Positions 1 through 8,178 of a stretch of DNA of 58,486 nucleotides are shown here, one piece after another. How positions within the stretch are numbered: the first letter of the stretch is position 1; every line of letters starts with the position of its first letter. A model generated the notes under the pieces. That model worked only from the letters and a program-made list of their open reading frames with translations. It was not told the origin of the DNA and did no database searches. The position numbers and the translations under genes were made by a program. This DNA is from Actinomycetota bacterium (GTDB taxonomy: Bacteria > Actinomycetota > Thermoleophilia > Gaiellales > Gaiellaceae), in the NCBI GenBank assembly GCA_003162055.1, contig PMNA01000022.1:1-58486 (forward strand), given 5' to 3'.

Positions 1-2
1 AG

Positions 3-590
3 GCGGGCGGCCCGACCGTGGCCGTGCTCGGCTGCGGCATTGATCGCGACTACCCGCGCGCCCATGTTGCCCTGGCCCGTCGCATCGCGGAGGTCGGCCT
101 GCTCATCTCGGAGTACGAGCCCGGCGTCGAGCCGGCGCCCTGGCGCTTTCCGGCCCGCAATCGCATCATCGCCGGCCTGGCCGCGGCGACCGTGATCGTC
201 GAGGCGCGCGAGCGGAGCGGTGCCCTGATCACCGCCGACTTCGCCCTGGAAGACGGGCGCGAGGTGTTCGCCGTACCGGGAGAGATCACCTCGGCGCTTT
301 CGCGGGGAACCAATGAGCTCTTGCGCCTGGGCGCGGCGCCGCTGCTCGGCTCAGGCGACGTGCTCGCGCTGCTCGGGCTGGAGGAGGCGCCGGCCCGATC
401 CGCGGCTCGGCTGTCGGAGCAGGCGAAAAGAGTGCGAGAGCTGCTGGCCGATCACTCGGCTTCGATCGACGAGCTGGTCGAGCGCTCGGGCCTCGCGGTG
501 GACGCGGTAGCCGCGGCGCTGGTGGAGTTGGAACTGGCAGGAGAGGCGGTCTGTGCGGAGGGGATTTATCGAGCGCACGAGCAGCGCTAG
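3..590 (+). CDS. dprA: DNA-processing protein DprA, C-terminal part (cut by window start)
   Basis: DprA loads RecA onto incoming single-stranded DNA during transformation and is widespread even in species not known to be competent. The reading frame is open from the first bases, so the N-terminus lies outside the window. The visible part carries the Rossmann-like DprA core: AVLGCGID near the left edge, then FPARNRIIAGL and an ERSGALITADFALEDGREVFAVPG stretch (split here only by description), followed by GTNELLRLGA. The last 60 or so residues (LLADHSASIDELVERSGL and on) look like the winged-helix domain many DprA proteins have. It ends before a small basic-protein gene on the same strand. The family assignment is secure. 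Confidence 0.93.
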   Translation, partial: AGGPTVAVLGCGIDRDYPRAHVALARRIAEVGLLISEYEPGVEPAPWRFPARNRIIAGLAAATVIVEARERSGALITADFALEDGREVFAVPGEITSALSRGTNELLRLGAAPLLGSGDVLALLGLEEAPARSAARLSEQAKRVRELLADHSASIDELVERSGLAVDAVAAALVELELAGEAVCAEGIYRAHEQR

Positions 591-666
591 GCGGTCTGGC
601 TGTACGGTGTACCCAGGCGATCGTCACCGAATCGTGGTTAGGTGCCGTAAGAAAGCGGGGTTTTGA

Positions 667-882
667 ATGGGGTCGAGCACCAAACGGCAGCAGACAATGG
701 CGAAAATGGCGCGAGAGCGGGCACTGAGAGAAAAGCGCGCCCGCAAGCAGGAAAAGAAGGAAGAGAAGAAGCTGGCTGCCGCTGCCGCACTGGCCGCAGA
801 AGCGGCCGGTATCACGCTTGAGGATGCCGAGGACGGCGAGGACGGCGAGGTCGAGGCCGAGGACGAGGTAGCGAGTAGCTAG
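667..882 (+). CDS. Small charged protein with basic N-terminus and acidic tail, unknown function
   Basis: A 71-residue protein. Its first 35 residues are very rich in Lys and Arg (KRQQTMAKMARERALREKR, then alternating K/E), followed by an alanine-rich helix and a C-terminal tail of Glu and Asp. It should be mostly helical. There is no transmembrane segment, cysteine or known catalytic motif. I do not recognise a characterised family, although short proteins beginning this way occur beside dprA/topA-region genes in actinobacteria as far as I recall. The start ATG follows a G-rich stretch at about 656-660 that is only a weak ribosome site. A nucleic-acid or ribosome-associated role is a guess from charge alone. 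Confidence 0.6.
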   Translation: MGSSTKRQQTMAKMARERALREKRARKQEKKEEKKLAAAAALAAEAAGITLEDAEDGEDGEVEAEDEVASS

Positions 883-947
883 TCGTTGCTCCGCGCTTCG
901 CTCTGGCGACGCGGATGAGTGTGTGACCGATTTGGCGCCCGCGCCGT

Positions 948-1928
948 ATGGTTACCGACGTGAAGCGACTGCCGGTACTCGTAGCCCTCGTCGGCGCCGC
1001 CTTGCTCGTGGCCGCCGTTTCCGGGTGCGGCGGACACTCAACTACGAAGGCCTCTCTGGTGCTCGTGGCGGACGGCGGGCTTGGAAGCAAGGCCGTCTTC
1101 CACCTTCGCTGTGATCCTGTCGGCGGCGATATTGCCCACCCCGCCCGCGCCTGTGCGGCGCTCGCGAAGCATCCGGATGCACTACTTCATCCGAAGCCGT
1201 TTACTTGCGCCGCCGATTTCTGGCGTATCACGATCAGCGGTCACTTCAAGGGCCGGCCGGTAAACGTGGAGACGGATACGTGCTGGACGCCGCAGATGGA
1301 GTTGATCGGCCTCCTCGGCATCTCCGATCAGCTGAACGCTCACATCGTTCCCTTGCCGGTGCGCCGTGACCTGTTCGCGAAAGTGGCCGAGATCTGGCCG
1401 GGAACACCGGCCTGGGTCATCCCCGTCGCTAGGGCCGAGGTGCGAGTGTTGCATGATCCGCAGCCGCTTCGGATGCGGATCACGGACAATCTGGTCGAGC
1501 TCTGGGGCGACTTCCACTGCCAGAACTGGCGCCTGGCCAAGAATCGCCAGCCGCCGCACCAGATCCGCCGTGGCACCTATGCGCGTTTCACGATCGATCG
1601 AGAGACGCACAAGGTCACCAGCCTGTGGATCGGGCCGAAGCATCTGGGAGGAGAAGGAGCGCTCCGGAAAGCCGAAGACAACGTGCGAGCCTCGGTCGAT
1701 GCCATCAGTGCCTATCGACGAGATCACGGCACCTATGTGGGGATGAACGTGCCCGAGCTGAACGAGGAGAGCCACGCCAATCTGAAGGTCGATCCGGTCG
1801 ATCCGGCCTGGTTGGGCAAGAACCGGTTCTGTGTTGAGAGCACGGTCGAGGGCCGAATTGCCAGTGAGAACTGGCCGCCTCTCCCGAGCGGGAAGATCGC
1901 AGATCAGCCTTGCGGATTAGAGCGGTAA
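948..1928 (+). CDS. Lipoprotein with subtilisin-inhibitor-like (SSI) domain and pseudopilin-like C-terminus
   Basis: A 326-residue secreted protein. A hydrophobic signal sequence ends in a lipobox (V-S-G-C, Cys27), so it is probably anchored to the outer face of the membrane. Residues about 48-118 match the Streptomyces subtilisin inhibitor fold: the pattern CDP-GG-HP-ACAAL, then FTC and GRPVNVETDTC, with four cysteines (55, 69, 87, 112) where SSI has its two disulfides. The stretch after Cys87, which forms the reactive loop in SSI, looks about two residues shorter, so protease inhibition is uncertain. The last 85 residues (from about ALRKAEDNVRASVDAISAY) resemble the soluble part of type IV pilin-like proteins. 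GTG at 960 is an alternative start giving a tidier signal peptide. Its 3' end overlaps the convergent next gene by 12 bp. Confidence 0.7.
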   Translation: MVTDVKRLPVLVALVGAALLVAAVSGCGGHSTTKASLVLVADGGLGSKAVFHLRCDPVGGDIAHPARACAALAKHPDALLHPKPFTCAADFWRITISGHFKGRPVNVETDTCWTPQMELIGLLGISDQLNAHIVPLPVRRDLFAKVAEIWPGTPAWVIPVARAEVRVLHDPQPLRMRITDNLVELWGDFHCQNWRLAKNRQPPHQIRRGTYARFTIDRETHKVTSLWIGPKHLGGEGALRKAEDNVRASVDAISAYRRDHGTYVGMNVPELNEESHANLKVDPVDPAWLGKNRFCVESTVEGRIASENWPPLPSGKIADQPCGLER

Positions 1929-2855
1929 CTCCAGCACGTTCTCCAGCTCCCCGACCTGCTCCAGAACCGCCAGCGCCAGCGCCAGATCCTGGATCGCCAG
2001 CCCGGTCGAGTCGAAGGTAGTGATCTCCTTGCCGTTCGCGCGGCCGGGGGCCAGGCCGGCCAGGACGTCACCGAGCTGGGTCACTTGCTCGCGCTTGACC
2101 AGGTGCTCGCGGACGGAGTGCTGCAGCTCGCCGGCGTGGGAGGCCTGCGCCCATTCGTCGCAGAAGACGTGTGTGCGGGCGATCTCGCGTGGGTCGATCT
2201 CGCACTTGCCGGGGCCGTCGGCGCCCATCAGGCTGACGTGCTGGCCGGGACGGAGGAAGCTTTCGCTAATCAACGGCTCGTAGGCGGGCGTGACCGTGGC
2301 GACGATGTCGGCGGCCAGCGCCTCCTCTCGATCGGCGGCGACGGTTGCGCCCAGCTCCTCGGCGGCGGCCCGGGCGCGCTCGGAGTCGAGGTCCCAGATC
2401 ATCACCTCGCGCCCGCGCGCCAGGAAAGTGCGCGCCGTCGCCTTGCCGTTAACCCCGGCGCCGATCACGGCCACGGTCTTTGCTTTCCTTCTTCCAAGCG
2501 TCTCGGCGGCCAGCACCGCGGCGGCGCCGGTACGCAGCGCGGTCAGCGCCGAGCCCTCGAGCACCGCGACCGGCATCCCGGTCTCCGCGTCCGACACGAG
2601 CACGATCGCCTTCACCGTCGGCAGGCCCCGCTCCAGGTTGACGGGGAAGGAGGTGACCCACTTGAGCGTCGCGTGGCCTGCGCCGATCGCCGGCATGGCG
2701 CGGAAGTCGCCGTTCGGATAGGCCGCCACGTAGATCTTGGGCGGCATCGTCCACTCGCCTTTGGCGTATGCGATGAAGCCCTCTCGCACCGCCTCGACGG
2801 CCCGCTCGGGCGAGACGGCGGCGAGGACATTCTCGGCGGTTAGGAACGGGACCAC
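1917..2855 (-). CDS. Ornithine cyclodeaminase / mu-crystallin family NAD(P)-dependent enzyme
   Basis: A 312-residue member of the ornithine cyclodeaminase/mu-crystallin family, which includes ornithine cyclodeaminase, archaeal-type alanine dehydrogenase and ketimine reductases. Visible features are the N-terminal MPPKIYV and K-W-V-T-S-F substrate-side motif, the ALRTGAAAVLAAETLGR stretch, a Rossmann dinucleotide motif (VAVIGAGVNGKATA) and a conserved GADGPGKCEI segment. A specific substrate cannot be read from sequence. The gene stands alone on the minus strand, convergent with the lipoprotein gene. Its upstream side faces a B-type intergenic element at 2925-2989. Confidence 0.85.
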   Translation of the reverse strand: MVPFLTAENVLAAVSPERAVEAVREGFIAYAKGEWTMPPKIYVAAYPNGDFRAMPAIGAGHATLKWVTSFPVNLERGLPTVKAIVLVSDAETGMPVAVLEGSALTALRTGAAAVLAAETLGRRKAKTVAVIGAGVNGKATARTFLARGREVMIWDLDSERARAAAEELGATVAADREEALAADIVATVTPAYEPLISESFLRPGQHVSLMGADGPGKCEIDPREIARTHVFCDEWAQASHAGELQHSVREHLVKREQVTQLGDVLAGLAPGRANGKEITTFDSTGLAIQDLALALAVLEQVGELENVLELPL

Positions 2856-2924
2856 GCTCGAAGCCTACTCGGGCGAGGGTGTCGTGTTGGCAGGAAATCG
2901 GCACATTCGAGTGTGGGATTCTTC

Positions 2925-2989
2925 GATACCGTTCCCCGCCCCGTGGGAGGGTGGGGGGTGGTCAAGGAGGCGCCCGAACTCCGAGAAGC
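2925..2989 (+). repeat. B-type intergenic element, copy 1
   Basis: This starts with GATACCGTT, continues with a G-run core (CCCCGCCCCGTGGGAGGGTG) and ends with GAGGCGCCCGAACTCCGAGAAGC read in two parts. The same order of blocks recurs at 53066-53137 and, inverted, at 43994-44066. A CGGCAC box lies just upstream at 2899-2904, as in the A-type elements. It sits between divergent genes, about 65 bp before the ABC ATPase start. Confidence 0.7.
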
Positions 2990-3055
2990 AGTAGATCGCA
3001 TCCGATCAGCGGGTCTCGATCATGCCCGACGCCCCGAACTGATTGACTACCGCCG

Positions 3056-3775
3056 ATGCCAGCCGCGCCGAGCATCGCCGTCGACAAGCTCCGCATCCGC
3101 CGCGGCGGATGCGTCGTGCTCGACGAGATCTCGCTCTCGGTCGCCTCGGGACGGGTCACGGGCCTGCTCGGGCCGAGCGGCAGCGGCAAGACGACGCTGA
3201 TGCGCGCGATCGTCGGCGTCCAGATCGTGGAGTCGGGATCGATCACGGTGCTGGGCGAGCCCGCGGGCACGCCGCCCCTGCGCTGGAAGGTCGGCTACAT
3301 GACCCAGAACCCGGCCGTCTACGGCGATCTGACGGTGCGTGAGAACCTGCACTATTTCGCCCGCATCCTCGCCGCAGCGCCCGAGAACGTGGACGAGGTG
3401 CTCGAGATGGTCAATATGACCGCGTTCGGCGACCGGGTCGTCAACCGGCTCTCGGGCGGGCAGCGAGCGCGCGTCTCGCTGGCGACGGCACTAATCGGGA
3501 AGCCGCAACTGCTCGTCCTCGACGAGCCCACGGTCGGGCTCGACCCGGTGCTCCGGCGCGACCTTTGGAGAACGTTCAACGACCTTGCCGGCCAAGGAAA
3601 GACGCTGCTCGTCTCGAGCCACGTGATGGACGAGGCCGACCACTGCCACGACCTGTTGCTGCTGCGCGAGGGCCAGTTGGTGGCGACCGGAACCCCGGCG
3701 GATGTGCGCGCCAAGAGCGGCAGGCAGGATCTCGACGAGGCCTTCCTGGCCCTGATCAACGAGGAGGTCGTGTGA
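3056..3775 (+). CDS. ABC-2 type transporter, ATP-binding subunit
   Basis: A 239-residue ATPase of a drug or lipid export-type ABC transporter, acting at the inner face of the membrane with the permease encoded next. It has a complete nucleotide-binding domain: Walker A GPSGSGKTT near residue 40, a Q-loop in GYMTQNPAVYG, the signature LSGGQRARVSLA, Walker B LLVLDEPTVGLDP and the switch histidine in SSHVMDEADH. The permease start codon overlaps this stop, so the two are translationally coupled. The substrate is not predictable. Confidence 0.92.
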   Translation: MPAAPSIAVDKLRIRRGGCVVLDEISLSVASGRVTGLLGPSGSGKTTLMRAIVGVQIVESGSITVLGEPAGTPPLRWKVGYMTQNPAVYGDLTVRENLHYFARILAAAPENVDEVLEMVNMTAFGDRVVNRLSGGQRARVSLATALIGKPQLLVLDEPTVGLDPVLRRDLWRTFNDLAGQGKTLLVSSHVMDEADHCHDLLLLREGQLVATGTPADVRAKSGRQDLDEAFLALINEEVV

Positions 3776-4509
3776 GCTTCCGCGCCACCTTCGCGACCGC
3801 TCGGCGCGTGCTCAACCAGCTTCGCCGCGATCCGCGCACGATCGCGCTCATGCTCCTCGTTCCGGTCGTGCTCGTCTTTCTGCTCGAGCAGTTGTTCGCC
3901 GACAACAGGGTCGTCTTCCAGCGAATCGGCGGGCCGTTGCTCGGCCTCTTCCCGTTGATCGCGATGTTCCTGGTCACCTCGATCACGATGCTGCGCGAAA
4001 GGGTCTCGGGCACGCTCGAGCGGCTGATGGCGCTGCCGCTGGCCAAGCTCGACATCCTCGCCGGCTACGGGCTGGCCTTCGCGCTGGTGGCGGCTCTTCA
4101 GGCAACTCTGGTCTCGGCCGTCGCCTTCGGATTCCTCGGGCTCCACACCCAGGGCCCGTCCTGGGCGGTTGTGCTGCTGGCGATCGCGAATGCGATCCTG
4201 GGCATGGCCCTCGGTCTCTTCGTCAGCGCCTTCGCCCGTACCGAGTTCCAGGCGATCCAGTTCATGCCCGCCTTCATCCTGCCGCAGATCCTGCTCTGCG
4301 GCCTGTTCACGCCGCGCTCGCAGATGGCGGGTTGGATGCACGTCCTCTCCGATCTGCTCCCCTTCACCTACGCCTACGACGCGCTCCACCGCGCGACGGC
4401 GCTCGGGACGTTCGACGGGCGCTTCGCGCTCGATCTCACCGTCACGGTCGGCGTGACGGTGCTCGCTCTAGCGCTGGGCGCCTCGACGCTGCGGCGCCGC
4501 AGCGGGTAG
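3772..4509 (+). CDS. ABC-2 type transporter, permease subunit
   Basis: A 245-residue integral membrane protein with about six hydrophobic segments, of the ABC-2 permease family. The GTG start at 3772 overlaps the ATPase stop by 4 bp and keeps the usual N-terminus (VSFRATFATARRVLNQLRRDPRT). Conserved features are the internal MLRERVSGTLERLMALPL segment, which in this family follows the second membrane helix and contacts the ATPase, and the late PAFILPQILLCGLFTPRS and LPFTYAYDALHRA segments. It partners the preceding ATPase in export of an unknown substrate. Confidence 0.9.
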   Translation: MSFRATFATARRVLNQLRRDPRTIALMLLVPVVLVFLLEQLFADNRVVFQRIGGPLLGLFPLIAMFLVTSITMLRERVSGTLERLMALPLAKLDILAGYGLAFALVAALQATLVSAVAFGFLGLHTQGPSWAVVLLAIANAILGMALGLFVSAFARTEFQAIQFMPAFILPQILLCGLFTPRSQMAGWMHVLSDLLPFTYAYDALHRATALGTFDGRFALDLTVTVGVTVLALALGASTLRRRSG

Positions 4510-4514
4510 GAAAG

Positions 4515-5186
4515 ATGGAACGCGGGGAGCTGCTCGAGCTACTCGCCGGGTTTTTGCTCGAGCTCGAGCTGCCTCATCCACTCCGCGTCGCGATCGACGG
4601 GCCCGACGGCGCCGGTAAGACGTCGTTGGGCGACGAGCTGGCAGCAGTTCTGGCAGGCGGGCGCCCGGTCATCCGCGCGGGTATCGACGACTTCCACAAT
4701 CCGCGCTCCGATCGGCTTCGCCGTGGCCCCGACTCGCCGGAGGGCTACTTTCTCTACTCCTTCAACTACGAGGCGCTTCGCACGTTGCTGCTCGAGCCGC
4801 TCGGGCCGGACGGATCGCGGCGTTATCGGCGCGCCTGTTTCGACTACCGGCTGGATGAGAAGGTCGAGGCGCCGGAGGAGGAAGCCTCGCCCGGCTCGAT
4901 CCTCCTCTTCGACGGAGTCTTTCTGCTTCGCGACGAGCTGCGAGCATGCTGGGACTTCTCGATCTTCGTGCAGGCCGACTTCGACGAGATCGTCCGCCGC
5001 GCCGAAAAGCGCGACCGGGAGCTGATGGGAGGCGCCGAGGCTGTTCGGGAGCGCTATCGCGCGAGGTACGTGCCCGGCCAGGAGCTGTACTTCAGCCGCT
5101 GCGCTCCGCAGAAGATCGCCGACGTCGTTTTCGACAACACAAACGCGAATAATCCGCGCTTGATTCGGATTTCGGCTGGTGCCTGA
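4515..5186 (+). CDS. Uridine kinase-like P-loop kinase
   Basis: A 223-residue P-loop kinase of the uridine kinase/phosphoribulokinase-like group. Walker A is DGPDGAGKTSLGDEL near residues 32-46. A conserved GIDDFHNPR follows, which in uridine kinases holds the catalytic Asp and the nucleoside-contacting loop, then FNYEALRTLLLEPL and a Walker B-like SILLFDGVFLLRDEL. The substrate could be a nucleoside or another small hydroxyl compound. The ATG at 4515 lies 5 bp after the permease stop, suggesting co-transcription, but no functional link to the transporter is evident. Confidence 0.8.
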   Translation: MERGELLELLAGFLLELELPHPLRVAIDGPDGAGKTSLGDELAAVLAGGRPVIRAGIDDFHNPRSDRLRRGPDSPEGYFLYSFNYEALRTLLLEPLGPDGSRRYRRACFDYRLDEKVEAPEEEASPGSILLFDGVFLLRDELRACWDFSIFVQADFDEIVRRAEKRDRELMGGAEAVRERYRARYVPGQELYFSRCAPQKIADVVFDNTNANNPRLIRISAGA

Positions 5187-5198
5187 TCTCGAGTTGCT

Positions 5199-6602
5199 CT
5201 AAACGGCCTTGACCGCGGCGATCAGCTTCAGGATCGAGTCCTTGGCGTCGCCGAAGAGCATCGAGGTCTCGGGCTCGTAGAAGAGGTGGTTCTCGATTCC
5301 GGCGAAGCCCGGGTTCATCGAGCGCTTGAGTACCACGACCGCTTTCGACTTGTCGACGTCCAGGATCGGCATGCCGTAAATCGGGCTCGACTTGTCGCTG
5401 CGGGCGGCCGGGTTGACGACGTCGTTGGCGCCGATCACGAGCGAGACGTCGGTCTGCGGGAACTCCGGGTTGATCTCGTCCATTTCCTTGAGCTGCGTGT
5501 AGGGAACGTTGGCCTCGGCCAGGAGCACGTTCATGTGCCCCGGCATGCGCCCGGCGACGGGATGGATGGCGTACTCGACGTTGACGCCGCGGGCAGTGAG
5601 CAAATCGGCGAGCTGACGGACGTCGTGCTGCGCTTGGGCGACCGCCAGGCCGTAACCCGGGACGATGATCACCTTGTGCGCGTAGGCGAGCATGATCGCG
5701 ACGTCCTCGGCGGTTGTGGCGCGAACCGTCAGGCCCTCGTTCGAGGCGGCTGTTGAGGGGCCCGTCTGGATCTGGCCGAAGGCGCCGAAGATGACGTTCC
5801 CCAGCGAGCGGTTCATCGCGCGGCACATCATCAAGGTCAGCAGCGAACCTGAAGAGCCGACGAGCATGCCGCTGACGATCAAGACGTTCTGACGAAGCTC
5901 GAAGCCGGCCGCGGAGGCCGAAAGACCGGTACAGGCGTTGAGCAGAGAGATCACGACCGGCATGTCGGCGCCGCCGATCGGCAACACGAAGAGAATGCCG
6001 AAGGCGAGCGCGGCAGCGATCTCGATCAAAAGCAGCCACATCAGCTGATAGCTATGCCCGCCGAGGATGAACGTTCCCGCCGTGATTCCGATCAGGAGAA
6101 TGATGATGTTGCCGACACGCTGGCCGCGCCAGACGATCGGGCGATCTCCGACCAGGCCTTGCAGCTTGCCGAAGGCGACCATGCTGCCGGCGAAGGAGAT
6201 GCTGCCGATCAGAGCCGAAACGATGATCGCGATCGATACGTTGAGGAGCATGCGACCGGGCTCGGCGGCCGTCTGGTGGAACTCGACGAGAGCGACCAAC
6301 GCAACCGCGCCGCCGCCGACGCCGTTGAAGATCGCCACCATCTGCGGCATGTCGGTCATCTTGACCTTGCGCGCGCCGACCCAGCCGATCCCGCCGCCGA
6401 TCAGTCCGCCCACAGCGATGAGCATGTAGCCGAGGCCGTAGAAGTGCTTCTGCGCCAGCGTCACCGCGATGGCGAGCGCCATGCCGATGGCTCCGAGTTG
6501 GTTACCCAGGCGCGCGTGCTTCGGAGAAGAGAGGAACTTGAGCGCGAGGATGAACGAGATGATCGTCGGCAGATAGGCGAGTGTCGTCAGGTTGTCGCTC
6601 AC
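5199..6602 (-). CDS. pntB: NAD(P) transhydrogenase subunit beta
   Basis: A 467-residue membrane protein that, with the two alpha polypeptides encoded upstream, couples hydride transfer between NADH and NADP+ to proton movement. The N-terminal two thirds hold about eight to nine hydrophobic helices (domain II). The C-terminal 180 residues are the NADP(H)-binding domain III, with the typical VIIVPGYGLAVAQAQH motif and IGANDVVNPAAR. I chose GTG 6602 (VSDNLTTLAYLP) because upstream in-frame sequence is non-conserved and reads into the neighbouring gene. It is 4 bp from pntA2. Confidence 0.95.
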   Translation of the reverse strand: MSDNLTTLAYLPTIISFILALKFLSSPKHARLGNQLGAIGMALAIAVTLAQKHFYGLGYMLIAVGGLIGGGIGWVGARKVKMTDMPQMVAIFNGVGGGAVALVALVEFHQTAAEPGRMLLNVSIAIIVSALIGSISFAGSMVAFGKLQGLVGDRPIVWRGQRVGNIIILLIGITAGTFILGGHSYQLMWLLLIEIAAALAFGILFVLPIGGADMPVVISLLNACTGLSASAAGFELRQNVLIVSGMLVGSSGSLLTLMMCRAMNRSLGNVIFGAFGQIQTGPSTAASNEGLTVRATTAEDVAIMLAYAHKVIIVPGYGLAVAQAQHDVRQLADLLTARGVNVEYAIHPVAGRMPGHMNVLLAEANVPYTQLKEMDEINPEFPQTDVSLVIGANDVVNPAARSDKSSPIYGMPILDVDKSKAVVVLKRSMNPGFAGIENHLFYEPETSMLFGDAKDSILKLIAAVKAV

Positions 6603-6606
6603 TCGA

Positions 6607-6900
6607 CTATTTCCCCTTGAACATCTCGAGCATGCGGTCGGTGACCGCGAACCCGCCGACGACGTTGGCACCGGCCAGGATCATGGCGAAGAAGCCCACG
6701 ATCTGAGCCAGCGTTGAATGTAGGTTCTGGCCCGCGATCAGGATCGCGCCCACGATCACGATGCCGTGGATCGCGTTGGTGCCCGACATCAAGGGCGTGT
6801 GCAGGAGCGTCGGCACCTTGGAGATCACCTCGATGCCGAGGAAGATCGCCAGTATCAGCACCGTCAGCTCAGCCAGGAAAACGGCCGTGTTACCGCTCAC
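6607..6900 (-). CDS. pntA2: NAD(P) transhydrogenase subunit alpha, membrane part (PntA2)
   Basis: A 97-residue protein with three to four hydrophobic helices, equivalent to the C-terminal membrane segment of E. coli PntA. The conserved HTPLMSGTNAIHGIV segment is present. In bacteria with the three-subunit transhydrogenase this part is a separate gene between the NAD-binding subunit and PntB, exactly as here. The ATG overlaps the upstream stop by 4 bp. Confidence 0.93.
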   Translation of the reverse strand: MSGNTAVFLAELTVLILAIFLGIEVISKVPTLLHTPLMSGTNAIHGIVIVGAILIAGQNLHSTLAQIVGFFAMILAGANVVGGFAVTDRMLEMFKGK

Positions 6901-7988
6901 GATTTCTTCTCCTTCTTGGTTACGCAGGCGCCGGCGATGATCTCGTCCTCGAAGTCGAGCTTCAACTCGCCGTCCTTGACGAGCAGGCCGAGTAGTGAGG
7001 CGACGTTGCGCGAATAGAGTTGGCTGGAATGGAAGGCCATCTCGCTCGGCAGGTCGGTCGAGCCGACGACGGTGAGGCCGTTCTTCTTGATGATCTCGCC
7101 GGGCACGGTCAGAGCGCAGTTGCCGCCGCTCTCGGCGGCGAGGTCGACGATGACCGAGCCGGGCCGCATCGCTTCGGCCGCGTCGGCCGGGATCAGCTTC
7201 GGCGCCGGGCGACCGGGCACCATCGCGGTAGTGATGATGACGTCGAAATCGGGGATGCGCTTCTCGAGCTCGGCCTGCTGCTGCTTCTGCTGCTCGGGGG
7301 TGAGCTCTTTCGCGTAGCCGCCCTCTGTCTCTTCGCCCACGACGCCGAGGTCGAGGAACATGGCGCCGAGGCTCTCGATCTCTTCCTTGACGGCCGGGCG
7401 GATGTCGAAGGCCGAGACGACGGCGCCGAGACGGCGCGCGGTCGCGATCGCTTGTAGTCCGGCGACGCCGGCGCCGATGATGAGCACCTTGGCCGGCACG
7501 ATCGTTCCGGCTGCCGTCATCAGCATCGGGAAAAGCTTTGGCACTCGGTCGGCCGCGATGATCACGGCCTTGTAGCCGGCGACGGTGGCCTGAGAAGAGA
7601 GCGCGTCCATCGCCTGGGCGCGCGTGATGCGCGGCACCGACTCCATTGCCAGGCCGACGACGCCCTGCTTGACGAGCGCGTCGATGCCCTTCTCGTCGGT
7701 GAGTGGTTGCAGGAAGCCGATCAGAACTGCGTCCTTCTTCAGCAGCTTGATCTCGGCCGCGCTCGGCTTGGCCACCTTGGCCACGACATCGGAGCCGAAG
7801 GCTTCCTTGGCGTCGGCGAGCTTGGCTCCGGCCTTCTTGTAGGCCTCATCGGTGAAGGCGGCGGCAACGCCCGCGCCCTTCTCGACGACGACTTCGAGCC
7901 CCTGTCCGACCAGCTTGGCAACGACCTCCGGGACGAGCGCGACCCGCGCCTCGCCGGCAGCTGTCTCCTTGGGCACTCCGATCTTCAC
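6897..7988 (-). CDS. pntA1: NAD(P) transhydrogenase subunit alpha, NAD-binding part (PntA1)
   Basis: A 363-residue soluble domain I of proton-translocating transhydrogenase, binding NAD(H). The N-terminus MKIGVPKET-type (GTG start at 7988) matches the alanine dehydrogenase/PntA family. The Rossmann motif is GAGVAGLQAIATARRLGA near residue 170. A family loop is EGGYAKELTPEQQKQQ, and a conserved end reads GSTDLPSEMAFHSSQLYSRN. It heads the operon pntA1-pntA2-pntB. In-frame sequence upstream of 7988 is open but not conserved in character, so the short form is preferred. Confidence 0.95.
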   Translation of the reverse strand: MKIGVPKETAAGEARVALVPEVVAKLVGQGLEVVVEKGAGVAAAFTDEAYKKAGAKLADAKEAFGSDVVAKVAKPSAAEIKLLKKDAVLIGFLQPLTDEKGIDALVKQGVVGLAMESVPRITRAQAMDALSSQATVAGYKAVIIAADRVPKLFPMLMTAAGTIVPAKVLIIGAGVAGLQAIATARRLGAVVSAFDIRPAVKEEIESLGAMFLDLGVVGEETEGGYAKELTPEQQKQQQAELEKRIPDFDVIITTAMVPGRPAPKLIPADAAEAMRPGSVIVDLAAESGGNCALTVPGEIIKKNGLTVVGSTDLPSEMAFHSSQLYSRNVASLLGLLVKDGELKLDFEDEIIAGACVTKKEKKS

Positions 7989-8178
7989 GGCGCTGACTCT
8001 AGCGGAAAGAAGGGCGCTTTCCACGGAGACAACCGATCTCAGTCCTGATGCCGGATTACGGCAGGTCAAAATCGCTCTGATCGATTTCGACGGTGCCGAT
8101 TTCGATCAGCGTTCCATCTAGTCCGAAGCACATCTGTCCGAGCGAGAACGGGAATTCGCCCTGCGGAGTGAAATCGGC
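7989..8178. other. Intergenic region upstream of pntA1
   Basis: A gap of 190 bp between the isocitrate dehydrogenase-like stop and the pntA1 start, both minus strand. It must hold the pnt promoter. It contains a loose inverted arrangement of GATCGATTTCG and CGATTTCGATC around 8081-8107 that could be an operator. I see no confident -10/-35 pair and no gene. Confidence 0.4.
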
